DNA of 14,502 nt from Candidatus Coatesiibacteriota bacterium (GTDB lineage Bacteria > Oederibacteriota > CAKKQC01), in assembly GCA_023265785.1 (NCBI GenBank), contig JAHFSL010000017.1, positions 1 through 14,502 of the forward strand, written 5' to 3'. Both the position numbers and the translations under genes were made by a program. Shown piece by piece: positions 6,252 through 13,376 of this stretch (position 1 is the first letter of the stretch; the number at the start of each line of letters is the position of its first letter). Below the pieces are notes generated by a model. The model did not search any database. It saw only the letters and a program-made list of their open reading frames with translations, and was not told the origin of the DNA.

Positions 6252-6521
6252 CTACCTCAGCGCGGTTTGTGTTCCGGGAAGGGGAGCACCGGTGATGTCG
6301 TGGTAGAGGCGGTCGGGATCAAGATCGATGCCTCCCGGCCATGCCACCGTCCCAGAGGCGGAATCCACAAACACCTTCGCAAACTCTGTTGGGTCGCTCC
6401 AGGCTTTGAAGATGCCTTTGCCGACATGGGCCGACAAGTCCACTTCCCCAGATGCGCCATCGGCAAACTTCAGAAAGAGTCGATACCCCTTGAGAGCGCG
6501 CACATCCGCAAGTCTAACCAT
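6252..6521 (-). CDS. DUF2442 family protein
   Basis: An 89-residue protein with the DUF2442 pattern. MVRLADVRALKGYRLFLKF (1-19) leads to ADGASGEVDLS (20-30), then a region with F-K-A-W-S-D-P and FAKVFVDSASGTVAW (47-61), ending in WPGGIDLDPDRLY (61-73). The family is small, mostly beta and of unknown biochemical function. It is very often encoded directly after DUF4160, as here with a 9-base gap, and such pairs tend to lie near mobile or defence genes. A toxin-antitoxin-like role has been suggested from this gene arrangement, but nothing in this sequence proves it. The start (CAT at 6519-6521) matches the family N-terminus; the AGG in TTAGG is 8 bases upstream. Confidence 0.88.
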   Translation of the reverse strand: MVRLADVRALKGYRLFLKFADGASGEVDLSAHVGKGIFKAWSDPTEFAKVFVDSASGTVAWPGGIDLDPDRLYHDITGAPLPGTQTALR

Positions 6522-6530
6522 ACTCTCAAC

Positions 6531-6791
6531 CTAACGCAACGGCTCTATGGGGTCAACAGGAGTTCCCAGGTGCGCCTGATTCCAGGCGCGTCGGAGGTCC
6601 TGCCGGTGAAGGGTGGCCCACTCAACAATCAACCCCATCGCTCGCGGTGGGAGGTCACCGGCCAGGATCGCCAGGGTCTCGATCGCAATCACCGCTTCAT
6701 CACCCGAGTACCTCGCGTGAAAATGAGGCGGTTCATGGTCAAGAAAGTAGAGGTAGATCGAAATGCCAAAGAATACGCTTACCCGGGGCAT
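6531..6791 (-). CDS. DUF4160 family protein
   Basis: An 86-residue protein with all landmarks of DUF4160: MPRVSVFFGISIYLYF (1-16), the HEPPHFHARY block (19-28) whose His residues are the family signature, the acidic EAVIAIET strand (32-39), the LPPRAMGLIVEWATLHRQDL helix (48-66) and the C-terminal PIEPLR. The function is unknown. It is the first gene of a pair with the DUF2442 gene, the order usual for these families. The start is the canonical MP- N-terminus at 6789-6791. No clear Shine-Dalgarno precedes it, and only 29 bases separate it from the cyclase stop, so it may be co-transcribed with the cyclase or have an internal promoter. A weak CATAAACT -10-like sequence lies just upstream but has no -35 partner. 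Confidence 0.9.
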   Translation of the reverse strand: MPRVSVFFGISIYLYFLDHEPPHFHARYSGDEAVIAIETLAILAGDLPPRAMGLIVEWATLHRQDLRRAWNQAHLGTPVDPIEPLR

Positions 6792-6820
6792 GGTTTGAGT
6801 TTATGGGCGCCGGACAGGGG

Positions 6821-8395
6821 TTAGCGGCGGGCGGGCTTGCGGTTTGGGGTGGGGCGACGGGACTTCGTCGCGGCCTTGCGGGATTTTGGTGCAGACTTGG
6901 CCTTGGCCTTCGCCGCTGGTGCCGGGGCGGGCTTTGCCGCAGCGGGTGCGGGCGTCCGACCCTTCTCGGTGATCCGGAAGACCTTGACCTGCCCCGCCAC
7001 ACCCTTCAGCGCGGCCAACTGGGGAACGACATCGTATCGGGCGAGCAGGGCCGTGACACCCGGCGCCTTCTGGACATCCTCGGTGATGTAGATCTCCTCC
7101 GCCCCCGCCAGCCCCTGGACGCGCGCCGCGATGTTGACCGTCTGGCCAAAATAGTCCAGCCGGTCATTCAGGGTGACGGCGATGGAGGCCCCGTGGTGGA
7201 CGCCGATCTTGAGGACCAGCGCCTGGTCACCGTGTTCCTTATTAAAGGCATCAATCTCGTCCAGCATCATCAGCGCCGCACTCACCGCCCCGGCTGGCGT
7301 GTTGAAGGTGGCCATCACGGCGTCCCCGATGGTCTTCACGACCGCGCCCGCGTTCCGGAAGACCGCCTTGCCCAGCCGGTCAAAATGCTGGCGGACCAGC
7401 GAAAACGCCTTCAAATCACCGATCTTGTCGTACATCTCGGTGGAGCCCTTGAGATCAGTAAAGAGCAGCGAGGTGTCCTTGACGCCGATGCCCTCCTGCC
7501 CCCCGATGGTCTCGGTGCGGTACAAGTCGCGGAAGGTCTGGTTCGCGATCAGCCGCCGGCCAGTCAGGAAGGGGTCCAGGTGGACCGGACTTTTCTTGGA
7601 GAAATGGTCGGGCGGCAGGTTGGCGAGCATCATGGCCCCGCGCGTCTCCATCCGGTTTTCGAACGTGAGCGTCAGGGCCCCGGGCGCGAGGTTCCCGTTC
7701 TCCGGGGCGTACCGGTCGTCCGCCAGGGTCACGGTCAGCGCGTGGCCGGTCGCCCCTTCGTCCACGGAGAACATGAATCCATGGTCGCGCGTCAGGTCCC
7801 AGCCGAGGAGGAATCCCGGGGTCACGTCAATCGTCCTGGTTTCCGTGGACCGGGGGGGCAGGAACATCACCAGTTTCCCCGCGGCCTGCATCCACTCAGC
7901 GATGCGCGGTCCCCCGGGTCCCCCGCGGGCTTCCCGCGCAAAATGGTACTTGAAGTGGAAGGCCTCCGGGCTCAACGACTCCGGATGATGGGCCGTCAGG
8001 TTCCGGATCAGCGGGGAGACGGTGAACGACACCTGGATGAAATCGTCGAGGTCGGCCGTCCCCTTGATGTGGCACATGCCGCACGTGTAGTTATTGTGCA
8101 GGGTCTTGAGCGACCGAAAACTCTGGAGCAGGTCGCCACAGGACGGGCAGACGATGCCCCAGTTCATCTGGAAGATTCCGCCCCGGCAGCCATGCAGGAA
8201 GAGGTCAATCGCCTCCTGTTCGTCCACGCCGCGCTCGGCGGCGAAGGTCAGGGGATTCATGCGGAACAGGTCAAAATCGTCGTCGGAGCGCAGGAGAGCC
8301 TCCAGCTTGGAGACCACGCGCGGCGTCCAGGTCCTGGCTTTCTCCAGTTCGGTCAGCTTCGCATCGAGTTCCGTTTCGTTGAGGGTCGGGGGCAT
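6821..8395 (-). CDS. Class III adenylate/guanylate cyclase with DUF5939 zinc-ribbon N-terminus
   Basis: A 524-residue soluble cyclase. Residues about 40-290 resemble DUF5939, the N-terminal domain of certain bacterial cyclases, with a four-Cys zinc ribbon (Cys83-x2-Cys86 and Cys105-x2-Cys108). The class III catalytic domain spans about 305-475 and looks complete. The metal-binding Asp residues are 314 (LFTDLKGST) and 358 (KTIGDAVMATF). Lys354 and Asp414 (DYFGQTVN) are the base-selecting pair typical of adenylate specificity. Asn421 and Arg425 (VNIAARV) stabilise the transition state, and Lys464 (ALKGV) contacts phosphate. Cyclic AMP production from ATP is therefore the best prediction. The last 45 residues (about 480-524) are a low-complexity Ala/Pro/Lys/Arg tail that may bind nucleic acid or membrane (inference). 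No transmembrane segment is seen. The gene follows rng by 8 bases; GAGG/GGAG sequences lie just before its ATG at 8395. Confidence 0.93.
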   Translation of the reverse strand: MPPTLNETELDAKLTELEKARTWTPRVVSKLEALLRSDDDFDLFRMNPLTFAAERGVDEQEAIDLFLHGCRGGIFQMNWGIVCPSCGDLLQSFRSLKTLHNNYTCGMCHIKGTADLDDFIQVSFTVSPLIRNLTAHHPESLSPEAFHFKYHFAREARGGPGGPRIAEWMQAAGKLVMFLPPRSTETRTIDVTPGFLLGWDLTRDHGFMFSVDEGATGHALTVTLADDRYAPENGNLAPGALTLTFENRMETRGAMMLANLPPDHFSKKSPVHLDPFLTGRRLIANQTFRDLYRTETIGGQEGIGVKDTSLLFTDLKGSTEMYDKIGDLKAFSLVRQHFDRLGKAVFRNAGAVVKTIGDAVMATFNTPAGAVSAALMMLDEIDAFNKEHGDQALVLKIGVHHGASIAVTLNDRLDYFGQTVNIAARVQGLAGAEEIYITEDVQKAPGVTALLARYDVVPQLAALKGVAGQVKVFRITEKGRTPAPAAAKPAPAPAAKAKAKSAPKSRKAATKSRRPTPNRKPARR

Positions 8396-8403
8396 CGCCT
8401 CGC

Positions 8404-9825
8404 CTACTCCGCCGTCAGGACCCGGAACTGTTCGTAGCCCAGGGTCGGATCATCCTGCACGGTCAGCTCCCCCTGCCCGTGCTCGCGCAGGGCGCCCCGC
8501 AGGAGCTTGGAGTCCTGCCGGAGCAACTGCCCGAACCGCGGATTGACCCGGACCGTGACCGGCCCCCGGCTCCCCTCGCGCAGGGTCCGCATGACCTTGC
8601 GCGCCAGCAGGATGGAGAGCGTGGCCGGGGACAGGGTCCGCCCCCGGCCGCCGCAGGCCGGGCAGGTCTCGGTCAGGTGGTGGTACGGGGTGTCGTCCAC
8701 CCGCTTGCGCGTCATCTCCACCACGCCCAACGGCGAGAGGACGGCCACCTGGGTCTTCACCCGGTCGTGCTTGAGCGCCGCCTCGAGCACCTCCATCATC
8801 TGGTTCTGGTGCTCGGGGTTGGGCATGTCAATGAAATCCACGACGATGATGCCGCCGATCCCCCGCAGTTTCAGCTGGCGCGGGATCTCCTGCGCGGCCT
8901 CCAGGTTGGTCCGGAGCGCGATCTCCTCCGGCGACCCCTCCTCGAAGGGGTGGCCCGAATTCACATCCACGACGGTCAGCGCCTCGGTGAAGTCGAATAC
9001 CACGGTCCCCCCGCTCTTGAGGAAGACCCGCCGTTCGAGGAGCTGTTCCAGCTCGGCCTCGAGCCCCGTCCGCCAGAACAGCCCCTCCGACTCGGGCGCA
9101 ATGGCCTGCGGCAGGTCGGGGTACCGGTCCACCGCGAGCCGGCGCAGGTCCTCGCCGACGGCCACCGGGCCAACCCGGATGCGCTCGACCTCCGGGCCGC
9201 ACATGTCGCGCAGGGCGCGGATCCGCAGAGGTGCCTCCTCCCGCAGGCGCGACGGGGCCGGGGCCTCGGCGGCCCGCTTCTCCAGCGACTCCCACTCGGC
9301 GAGCAGGAGTTTCAGGTCGGGTTCGATGATTTCCGCCGTCTTGCCCAGGGCGGCGGTCCGGGCCACCAGCCCGTAGTCCCCCGGCCGCACCCGGGCCAGG
9401 ACCGCCTCCAGCCGGGTCCGCTCGGCGTCCTCCTCGATCCGGCGGGAGACCTTGAGCGCGTGCACGCGGGGCATCAGGACGAGATAGCGGCCCGCGAGGC
9501 TCACCTGCCGGGTCACCTGGGCGCGCTTGCCGCCCAGCGGCCGCTTGGTGACCTGCACCAGCACCGTCTCCCCCTTGTGGGCGGGGACCAGTTCCCCCGA
9601 CTCGGGATCGCGCAGGGGCAGGAAGGCCGACTCGCCCTCACCGATGTCCACGAGGGCCGCGCCCACGGAGGAGAGCAGGGACACCACCCGGCCCATGTAG
9701 ACGGAGCCCACCCGGGGGCTGTCGCCGGCGCGCTCGAGCGCGAACTCGGTGAGCATCCCGGCCTCCCGGATGGCCACGCGCTCCTCCCACGGTTCTATCT
9801 CAATTAGAATTTCTTGGGATGCCAT
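8404..9825 (-). CDS. rng: Ribonuclease G (RNase E/G family)
   Basis: A 473-residue enzyme of RNase G length, without the long RNase E scaffold tail. RNase G is a 5'-end-sensing endoribonuclease that matures rRNA and degrades mRNA. An S1 domain covers about 38-118 (SVYMGRVVSLLSSVGAALV). The catalytic DNase I-like region holds the magnesium-binding Asp287 (VVDVNSG) and Asp330 (IIVVDFIDM). The zinc-link is Cys388-Pro-Ala-Cys391 followed by GGRGR. NLEAAQEIPRQLKLRGIGG (307-325) is nearly canonical. The start at 9825 has AGGTGA six bases upstream, part of which is enclosed in a nested inverted repeat in the leader (9835-9903). In several proteobacteria, including E. coli, rng also lies downstream of mreBCD, so this context is conserved. 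The gene is followed after 8 bases by the cyclase. Confidence 0.97.
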   Translation of the reverse strand: MASQEILIEIEPWEERVAIREAGMLTEFALERAGDSPRVGSVYMGRVVSLLSSVGAALVDIGEGESAFLPLRDPESGELVPAHKGETVLVQVTKRPLGGKRAQVTRQVSLAGRYLVLMPRVHALKVSRRIEEDAERTRLEAVLARVRPGDYGLVARTAALGKTAEIIEPDLKLLLAEWESLEKRAAEAPAPSRLREEAPLRIRALRDMCGPEVERIRVGPVAVGEDLRRLAVDRYPDLPQAIAPESEGLFWRTGLEAELEQLLERRVFLKSGGTVVFDFTEALTVVDVNSGHPFEEGSPEEIALRTNLEAAQEIPRQLKLRGIGGIIVVDFIDMPNPEHQNQMMEVLEAALKHDRVKTQVAVLSPLGVVEMTRKRVDDTPYHHLTETCPACGGRGRTLSPATLSILLARKVMRTLREGSRGPVTVRVNPRFGQLLRQDSKLLRGALREHGQGELTVQDDPTLGYEQFRVLTAE

Positions 9826-9834
9826 GTATCCTCA

Positions 9835-9903
9835 CCTGATCCTGCTTGTTCGAAAGGCCGCTCGCGCCCGGCACAGCCGGGCGTCTCGCGCGAACTGATC
9901 AGG
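9835..9903 (-). promoter_or_regulatory. Three-tier nested inverted repeat in the rng leader, touching the Shine-Dalgarno
   Basis: Three pairs of arms are nested around one centre: CCTGATC (9835-9841) with GATCAGG (9897-9903), GTTCG (9848-9852) with CGAAC (9891-9895), and CGCCCGGC (9865-9872) with GCCGGGCG (9876-9883) around a 3-base loop. It fills most of the 84-base rodA-rng gap. In the minus-strand transcript the 3' arm of the outer stem ends in AGG, the first half of the AGGTGA Shine-Dalgarno of rng (9832-9837). Folding would thus partly mask the ribosome site. RNase E controls its own message through a structured leader in E. coli; a similar loop for this gene is inference. There is no T tract, so a simple terminator is less likely. 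Confidence 0.7.
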
Positions 9904-9909
9904 ACCCTC

Positions 9910-11034
9910 CTACCTCCGGCGTTGCCGGCCGACATTCAGCAGTATACCCACGAGCACGGAGGCGATCAACAGCGAGGAGCCGCCGTAGGACAGGAGCGGC
10001 AGGGGCAGGCCGGTCACAGGCACCAGCCCGACATTCATCCCGAGATTGACCGTGGTCTGGCACGCCAGCAGGGCCACGATGCCCGTGGCCAGATAGGTGC
10101 CGCCGGCATCGCGCGCGCGGTGGGCGATGCGCAGGCCTTCCAGGTACAGGAGCAGGTAGGCCACGAGCAGGGCGGCACATCCCACCCACCCCCATTCCTC
10201 CCCCAGCACCGACACGATGAAGTCGGTGTGGTGCTTGGGCGTGTACTGGAGCCGGTTCTGCGGGCCCAGCATATACCCGCGGCCGGTGAGGCCCCCCGAC
10301 CCGATCGCCGTGACCGATTGGATCACGGTGTACCCGCCGCCCAGCGGGTCCCGGTACGGGTTGAGGAAGTTCAGGATGCGCGCCCGCTGGTAGTCCTTGA
10401 GGAACGCCCAGACGAACGGCGCCGCGCCGGCCACCGCCGCCGCCCCCCCCGCAAACAGCCCCCACGGCGCGCCGGCCACGATCCAGATCGCCGAGGCCGA
10501 GACGAAGAGGAGCGTCGCCGTGCCCAGGTTGGGCTGGCCGGCGATGAGCGCCATGGGCACCGCCACCGAGAGGAACGAGACGACGAGCCAGCGCGGGATG
10601 CGCCGGCGGCGCACGATGGGCTCACGCCGCCCCGAGGCCGCCGCCTGCGCCGCCACCAGCAGGAGCACCCCCAGTTTCACGAACTCCCCCGGCTGGATGA
10701 AGACCTTACCCAGCACGAACCATCGGCGCGCCCCGAAACTGGTGTGCCCGATCCCCAGCACCAGCGCGAGCAGGAAGAGGCCGCCACCATAGATCCACGG
10801 GCCCAATCGCAGGAGCACATGGTAGTCGGCGCTGATCCCGGCGAAGAGCACCAGGAGCGCCAGCACAATCCAGACCGCCTGCCGTTTGGCCAGCAGGGGG
10901 AGCGGGAAGATCTCCGGCTGACCCGGCGGCAGGGTGGCGGAGAGCACCAGCGCCCAGCCCACCGCGAGCAGGATGAGGGCGCACCCCGCCACCAGCGGAT
11001 TGAGACTTCCCAGGAACCGGCGCAGACGGTACAT
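9910..11034 (-). CDS. rodA: RodA, SEDS-family peptidoglycan glycosyltransferase
   Basis: A 374-residue multi-spanning inner-membrane protein that polymerises lipid II into glycan strands during side-wall growth, working with PBP2. SEDS motifs are GQPNLGTATLLF (166-177), IGSGGLTGRGYMLGPQNRLQYTPK-type text (244-267, split here only by naming its ends) and HTDFIVSVLGEEWG (269-282) with the catalytic Asp271. It ends with PLPLLSYGGSSLL (344-356) and a basic C-terminus RQRRR. About ten hydrophobic segments are visible. The start at 11034 (MYRLRRFLGSLNP) lies four bases after the mrdA TAA stop; the open frame upstream of it is the shadow of mrdA. No distinct Shine-Dalgarno is seen, so translational coupling to mrdA is likely. 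Confidence 0.97.
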   Translation of the reverse strand: MYRLRRFLGSLNPLVAGCALILLAVGWALVLSATLPPGQPEIFPLPLLAKRQAVWIVLALLVLFAGISADYHVLLRLGPWIYGGGLFLLALVLGIGHTSFGARRWFVLGKVFIQPGEFVKLGVLLLVAAQAAASGRREPIVRRRRIPRWLVVSFLSVAVPMALIAGQPNLGTATLLFVSASAIWIVAGAPWGLFAGGAAAVAGAAPFVWAFLKDYQRARILNFLNPYRDPLGGGYTVIQSVTAIGSGGLTGRGYMLGPQNRLQYTPKHHTDFIVSVLGEEWGWVGCAALLVAYLLLYLEGLRIAHRARDAGGTYLATGIVALLACQTTVNLGMNVGLVPVTGLPLPLLSYGGSSLLIASVLVGILLNVGRQRRR

Positions 11035-11038
11035 GCCG

Positions 11039-12886
11039 TTACGGCGGACCGGCCGAGGTGCCGGGGGGCGGGGGTTCCTCGACGGGCACGCCGCCCGCGG
11101 GCGGTGCCTCCCCGTGCCGCAGGGCGTCCCAGGTCTCCAGGACCGACCGGGTGATGAGGGCGGCGATGGTGCCGCCTGCCAGCCCGTGCTCGACGAAGGT
11201 GGCCACGACCACCTGGGGATGGTCGCTGGGCGCGAAGGCGGCGAAGGCGGCATGGTCCTCGCCGTGCGGGTTCTGGATCGTCGAAGTCTTGCCGCTCACC
11301 GCCAGGTTGGGCAGGTGCGCCCGGTACCCGGTGCCACTCCGCTGGTTCACGCACCCCGCCAGCCCGCGCTTCACCAGCGCCCAGGTGGAAGGATGCACCG
11401 CCATCCGGCGAGACACCTGGGGACTGACCTCCAGCACCACTTTCCCCTTCGCGTCCTCGACCCGCTTGATGACGTGGGGCCGGAAGGCATGGCCCTCCAG
11501 CGCGGTCAGGTCCAGCAACTGGGCAAGCTGGAGCGGGGTGGCCAGCAGGTAGCCCTGCCCGATCGCGAGCTGGACGGTGTTCCCCGGAAACCAGGGCAGG
11601 TGGAAGAGCCGCTCCTTCCACGCCCGGCTGGGCACATGGCCGCCCTTTTCGCCCGGCAGGTCCAGACCCGTCGGCTCCCCGAAGCCAAAGAGCTCGGCGT
11701 ACTTGGCGAGCAGGTCCACGGTCAGGGCCAGCCCGGTCTTGTAGAAGAAGATGTCGCAGGAGTGGATGAGCGCGTGCTCCACATCCAGCCAGCCGTGGCC
11801 CATCGCGTTCCAGCAATCGTACTTCCAGGTCTTGATCCAGAAGGTGGCGGCACACTCGAAGGTCTTGTCCTCGGTCAGCTCCCCCGACTCCAACCCCGCC
11901 GAGGCCGTCACGATCTTGAAGATGGACCCCGGCGAGTACAGGGACTGGATCGCGCGGTTCTGGAGGGGGGTGCGGGGATTGTCCAGCAGGTCCCGCCAGC
12001 GCGGCCCCGTGATGCGCCCGTTGGCAAACCAGCCGCCGTCATACCGCGGGCTGGAGGCCATGGCGAGGATCTCCCCGGTGTTGGCCTCCATCACCACGAT
12101 GGCGCCCGCCCGGTCACCCAGGAGTTCCTCGCACCGCTCCTGCAGGCGCCGGTCCAGGGTCAGCACCACGCGCCGGCCTGGCACGGGGGGCCGTCGCCCC
12201 TTGAGGGCGATCTGGCGGCCCAGCGCATCCATCTCCACCTCGACGCCGCCATTCCGGCCCTTGAGCCAGGATTCGGCCGCGGCCTCGATGCCGGTGCGGC
12301 CCACGAGATCCCCGGGCACGTAGGCGCCGGGGTGGTCCTGGATATCCCCCAGGTTGACCTCGCCGATATATCCAAGAACGTGAGAGGCCAGCGGGCCCGC
12401 GGGATAGACTCGCAGGGGCTCGTCCTCGATCAGCAGGCCCGGCAGGTCCTGCCGTTTTTCCTCCAGCCGGGCCACGAGGTCCGTGGATAGCCCGCCCTGC
12501 AGGCGGATGGGGGCCAGCGGCGCTTCCCACGACTCGGCCAGCCGCCCCGCCAGCCAGTCCGGGTCCAGGTCGAGGAGGGCCACATACCGGGACACCACGG
12601 CCTCCCGCTCGTCATCGTCCTCGGGCAATTGGCGCGGCACCAGCGACGCCCGGAATGACGGCCGGCTGGTGGCCAGCGGCCGGCCGTTGCGGTCCACGAT
12701 CTCCCCGCGGGGCGCCGGGAGGGGAAAGAGGCGGACACTGTGTTCGTCCGCGGCGGCGCGGTACCGGGCCGACTCCACCACCTGGAGGTAGCCGAACCGC
12801 AGGAGCAGGGCGACCCAAGCCAGCCCGATCACATAGGCCAGGACATTGATGCGGAGGTGTATCCGGCGCCCGGTTCCGGGGACCAT
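11039..12886 (-). CDS. mrdA: Penicillin-binding protein 2 (class B transpeptidase) with variant KTS motif
   Basis: A 615-residue class B PBP, the transpeptidase partner of RodA in cell elongation, anchored by one transmembrane helix (about 14-33) with the rest periplasmic. The pedestal domain includes APRGEIVDRNGRPLA (58-72) and GRTGIEAAAE (196-205). The active-site motifs are S321-I-F-K324 (in YSPGSIFK), S376-C-D378 (in HSCDIFFYKTG) and K533-T-S-T536, where the family norm is K-[TS]-G-T. The following QNPHGEDHAAFAAFAP strip is normal, so the Gly-to-Ser change is local and not a frame error. The C-terminus is a Pro/Gly-rich tail. The start at 12886 lies eight bases after the mreD stop, with a weak AGGCCAGG before it. 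It is within the mreBCD-mrdA-rodA operon. Confidence 0.96.
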   Translation of the reverse strand: MVPGTGRRIHLRINVLAYVIGLAWVALLLRFGYLQVVESARYRAAADEHSVRLFPLPAPRGEIVDRNGRPLATSRPSFRASLVPRQLPEDDDEREAVVSRYVALLDLDPDWLAGRLAESWEAPLAPIRLQGGLSTDLVARLEEKRQDLPGLLIEDEPLRVYPAGPLASHVLGYIGEVNLGDIQDHPGAYVPGDLVGRTGIEAAAESWLKGRNGGVEVEMDALGRQIALKGRRPPVPGRRVVLTLDRRLQERCEELLGDRAGAIVVMEANTGEILAMASSPRYDGGWFANGRITGPRWRDLLDNPRTPLQNRAIQSLYSPGSIFKIVTASAGLESGELTEDKTFECAATFWIKTWKYDCWNAMGHGWLDVEHALIHSCDIFFYKTGLALTVDLLAKYAELFGFGEPTGLDLPGEKGGHVPSRAWKERLFHLPWFPGNTVQLAIGQGYLLATPLQLAQLLDLTALEGHAFRPHVIKRVEDAKGKVVLEVSPQVSRRMAVHPSTWALVKRGLAGCVNQRSGTGYRAHLPNLAVSGKTSTIQNPHGEDHAAFAAFAPSDHPQVVVATFVEHGLAGGTIAALITRSVLETWDALRHGEAPPAGGVPVEEPPPPGTSAGPP

Positions 12887-12893
12887 GCCTGGC

Positions 12894-13376
12894 CTAGACC
12901 TCGCGCTCGGCCCGACCCAGCACGCGGTAGAGGATGGGGCAGGCCGCGCCGGTCAGCAGGGCATCCAGGACCAGCCGGGGCACCAGGGCCACGGGCGGGC
13001 CGGAGAGTTCGCCCCGGGCCCACCCGGCCGCCAGCCCCGCCACCCCGTAGCCCAGCCCCGCGATCACGCCCATGGCCGCCTGGCCCGAGACCCGGCGCCA
13101 GAAGAGCAGGCGCCGGAAGGCCACCGGGACACTCCCGGCCAGCAGGCCACCCAGGGCGCGGGCCCCGATGCGGGAGTCCGCAAAGAGCAGGCCCAGGGCC
13201 AGCCCCCCCGCGAACCCCCATGCGCCGCCGGCCAGCGCCGAACCGCGCAGGGCCACGCACGCCGCCAGGGCGGCGAACAGGATCGGGCGGCCGCCGATCA
13301 CGGGCAGTTCCAGAAGGCCGGAGGCGTCGAGCAGAAGGGCCAGGGCCAGGCAGGCGGCGTGAAGGATGAACCTCAT
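12894..13376 (-). CDS. mreD: Rod shape-determining protein MreD
   Basis: A 160-residue very hydrophobic inner-membrane protein. About five membrane segments can be seen (for example FILHAACLALALLL near the N-terminus and the Gly/Ala-rich stretch 50-67). MreD has little sequence conservation, so the call rests on size, hydrophobicity, and position between mreC and mrdA. It links MreC and the elongasome in the membrane. The ATG overlaps the mreC stop in ATGA (13373-13376), showing translational coupling. The C-terminus (LYRVLGRAEREV) is charged and probably cytoplasmic. Confidence 0.9.
   Translation of the reverse strand: MRFILHAACLALALLLDASGLLELPVIGGRPILFAALAACVALRGSALAGGAWGFAGGLALGLLFADSRIGARALGGLLAGSVPVAFRRLLFWRRVSGQAAMGVIAGLGYGVAGLAAGWARGELSGPPVALVPRLVLDALLTGAACPILYRVLGRAEREV

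Noticed and set aside
6647..8437. Plus-strand open frame of 596 codons
   Set aside because: It lies opposite the cyclase and the DUF4160 gene and shows no domain; it is a shadow frame of GC-rich DNA.
8479..9807. Plus-strand open frame of 442 codons
   Set aside because: It is antisense to rng and has His/Pro/Gln-rich low-complexity composition without motifs.
11035..11253. Upstream extension of the rodA frame
   Set aside because: It overlaps the mrdA 3' end out of frame and has no membrane-protein character; MYRLRRFL at 11034 is the natural RodA start.
9814..12490. Two large plus-strand open frames (9814-11154 and 10934-12490)
   Set aside because: They oppose rodA and mrdA, whose products are unmistakable; no independent coding signal.
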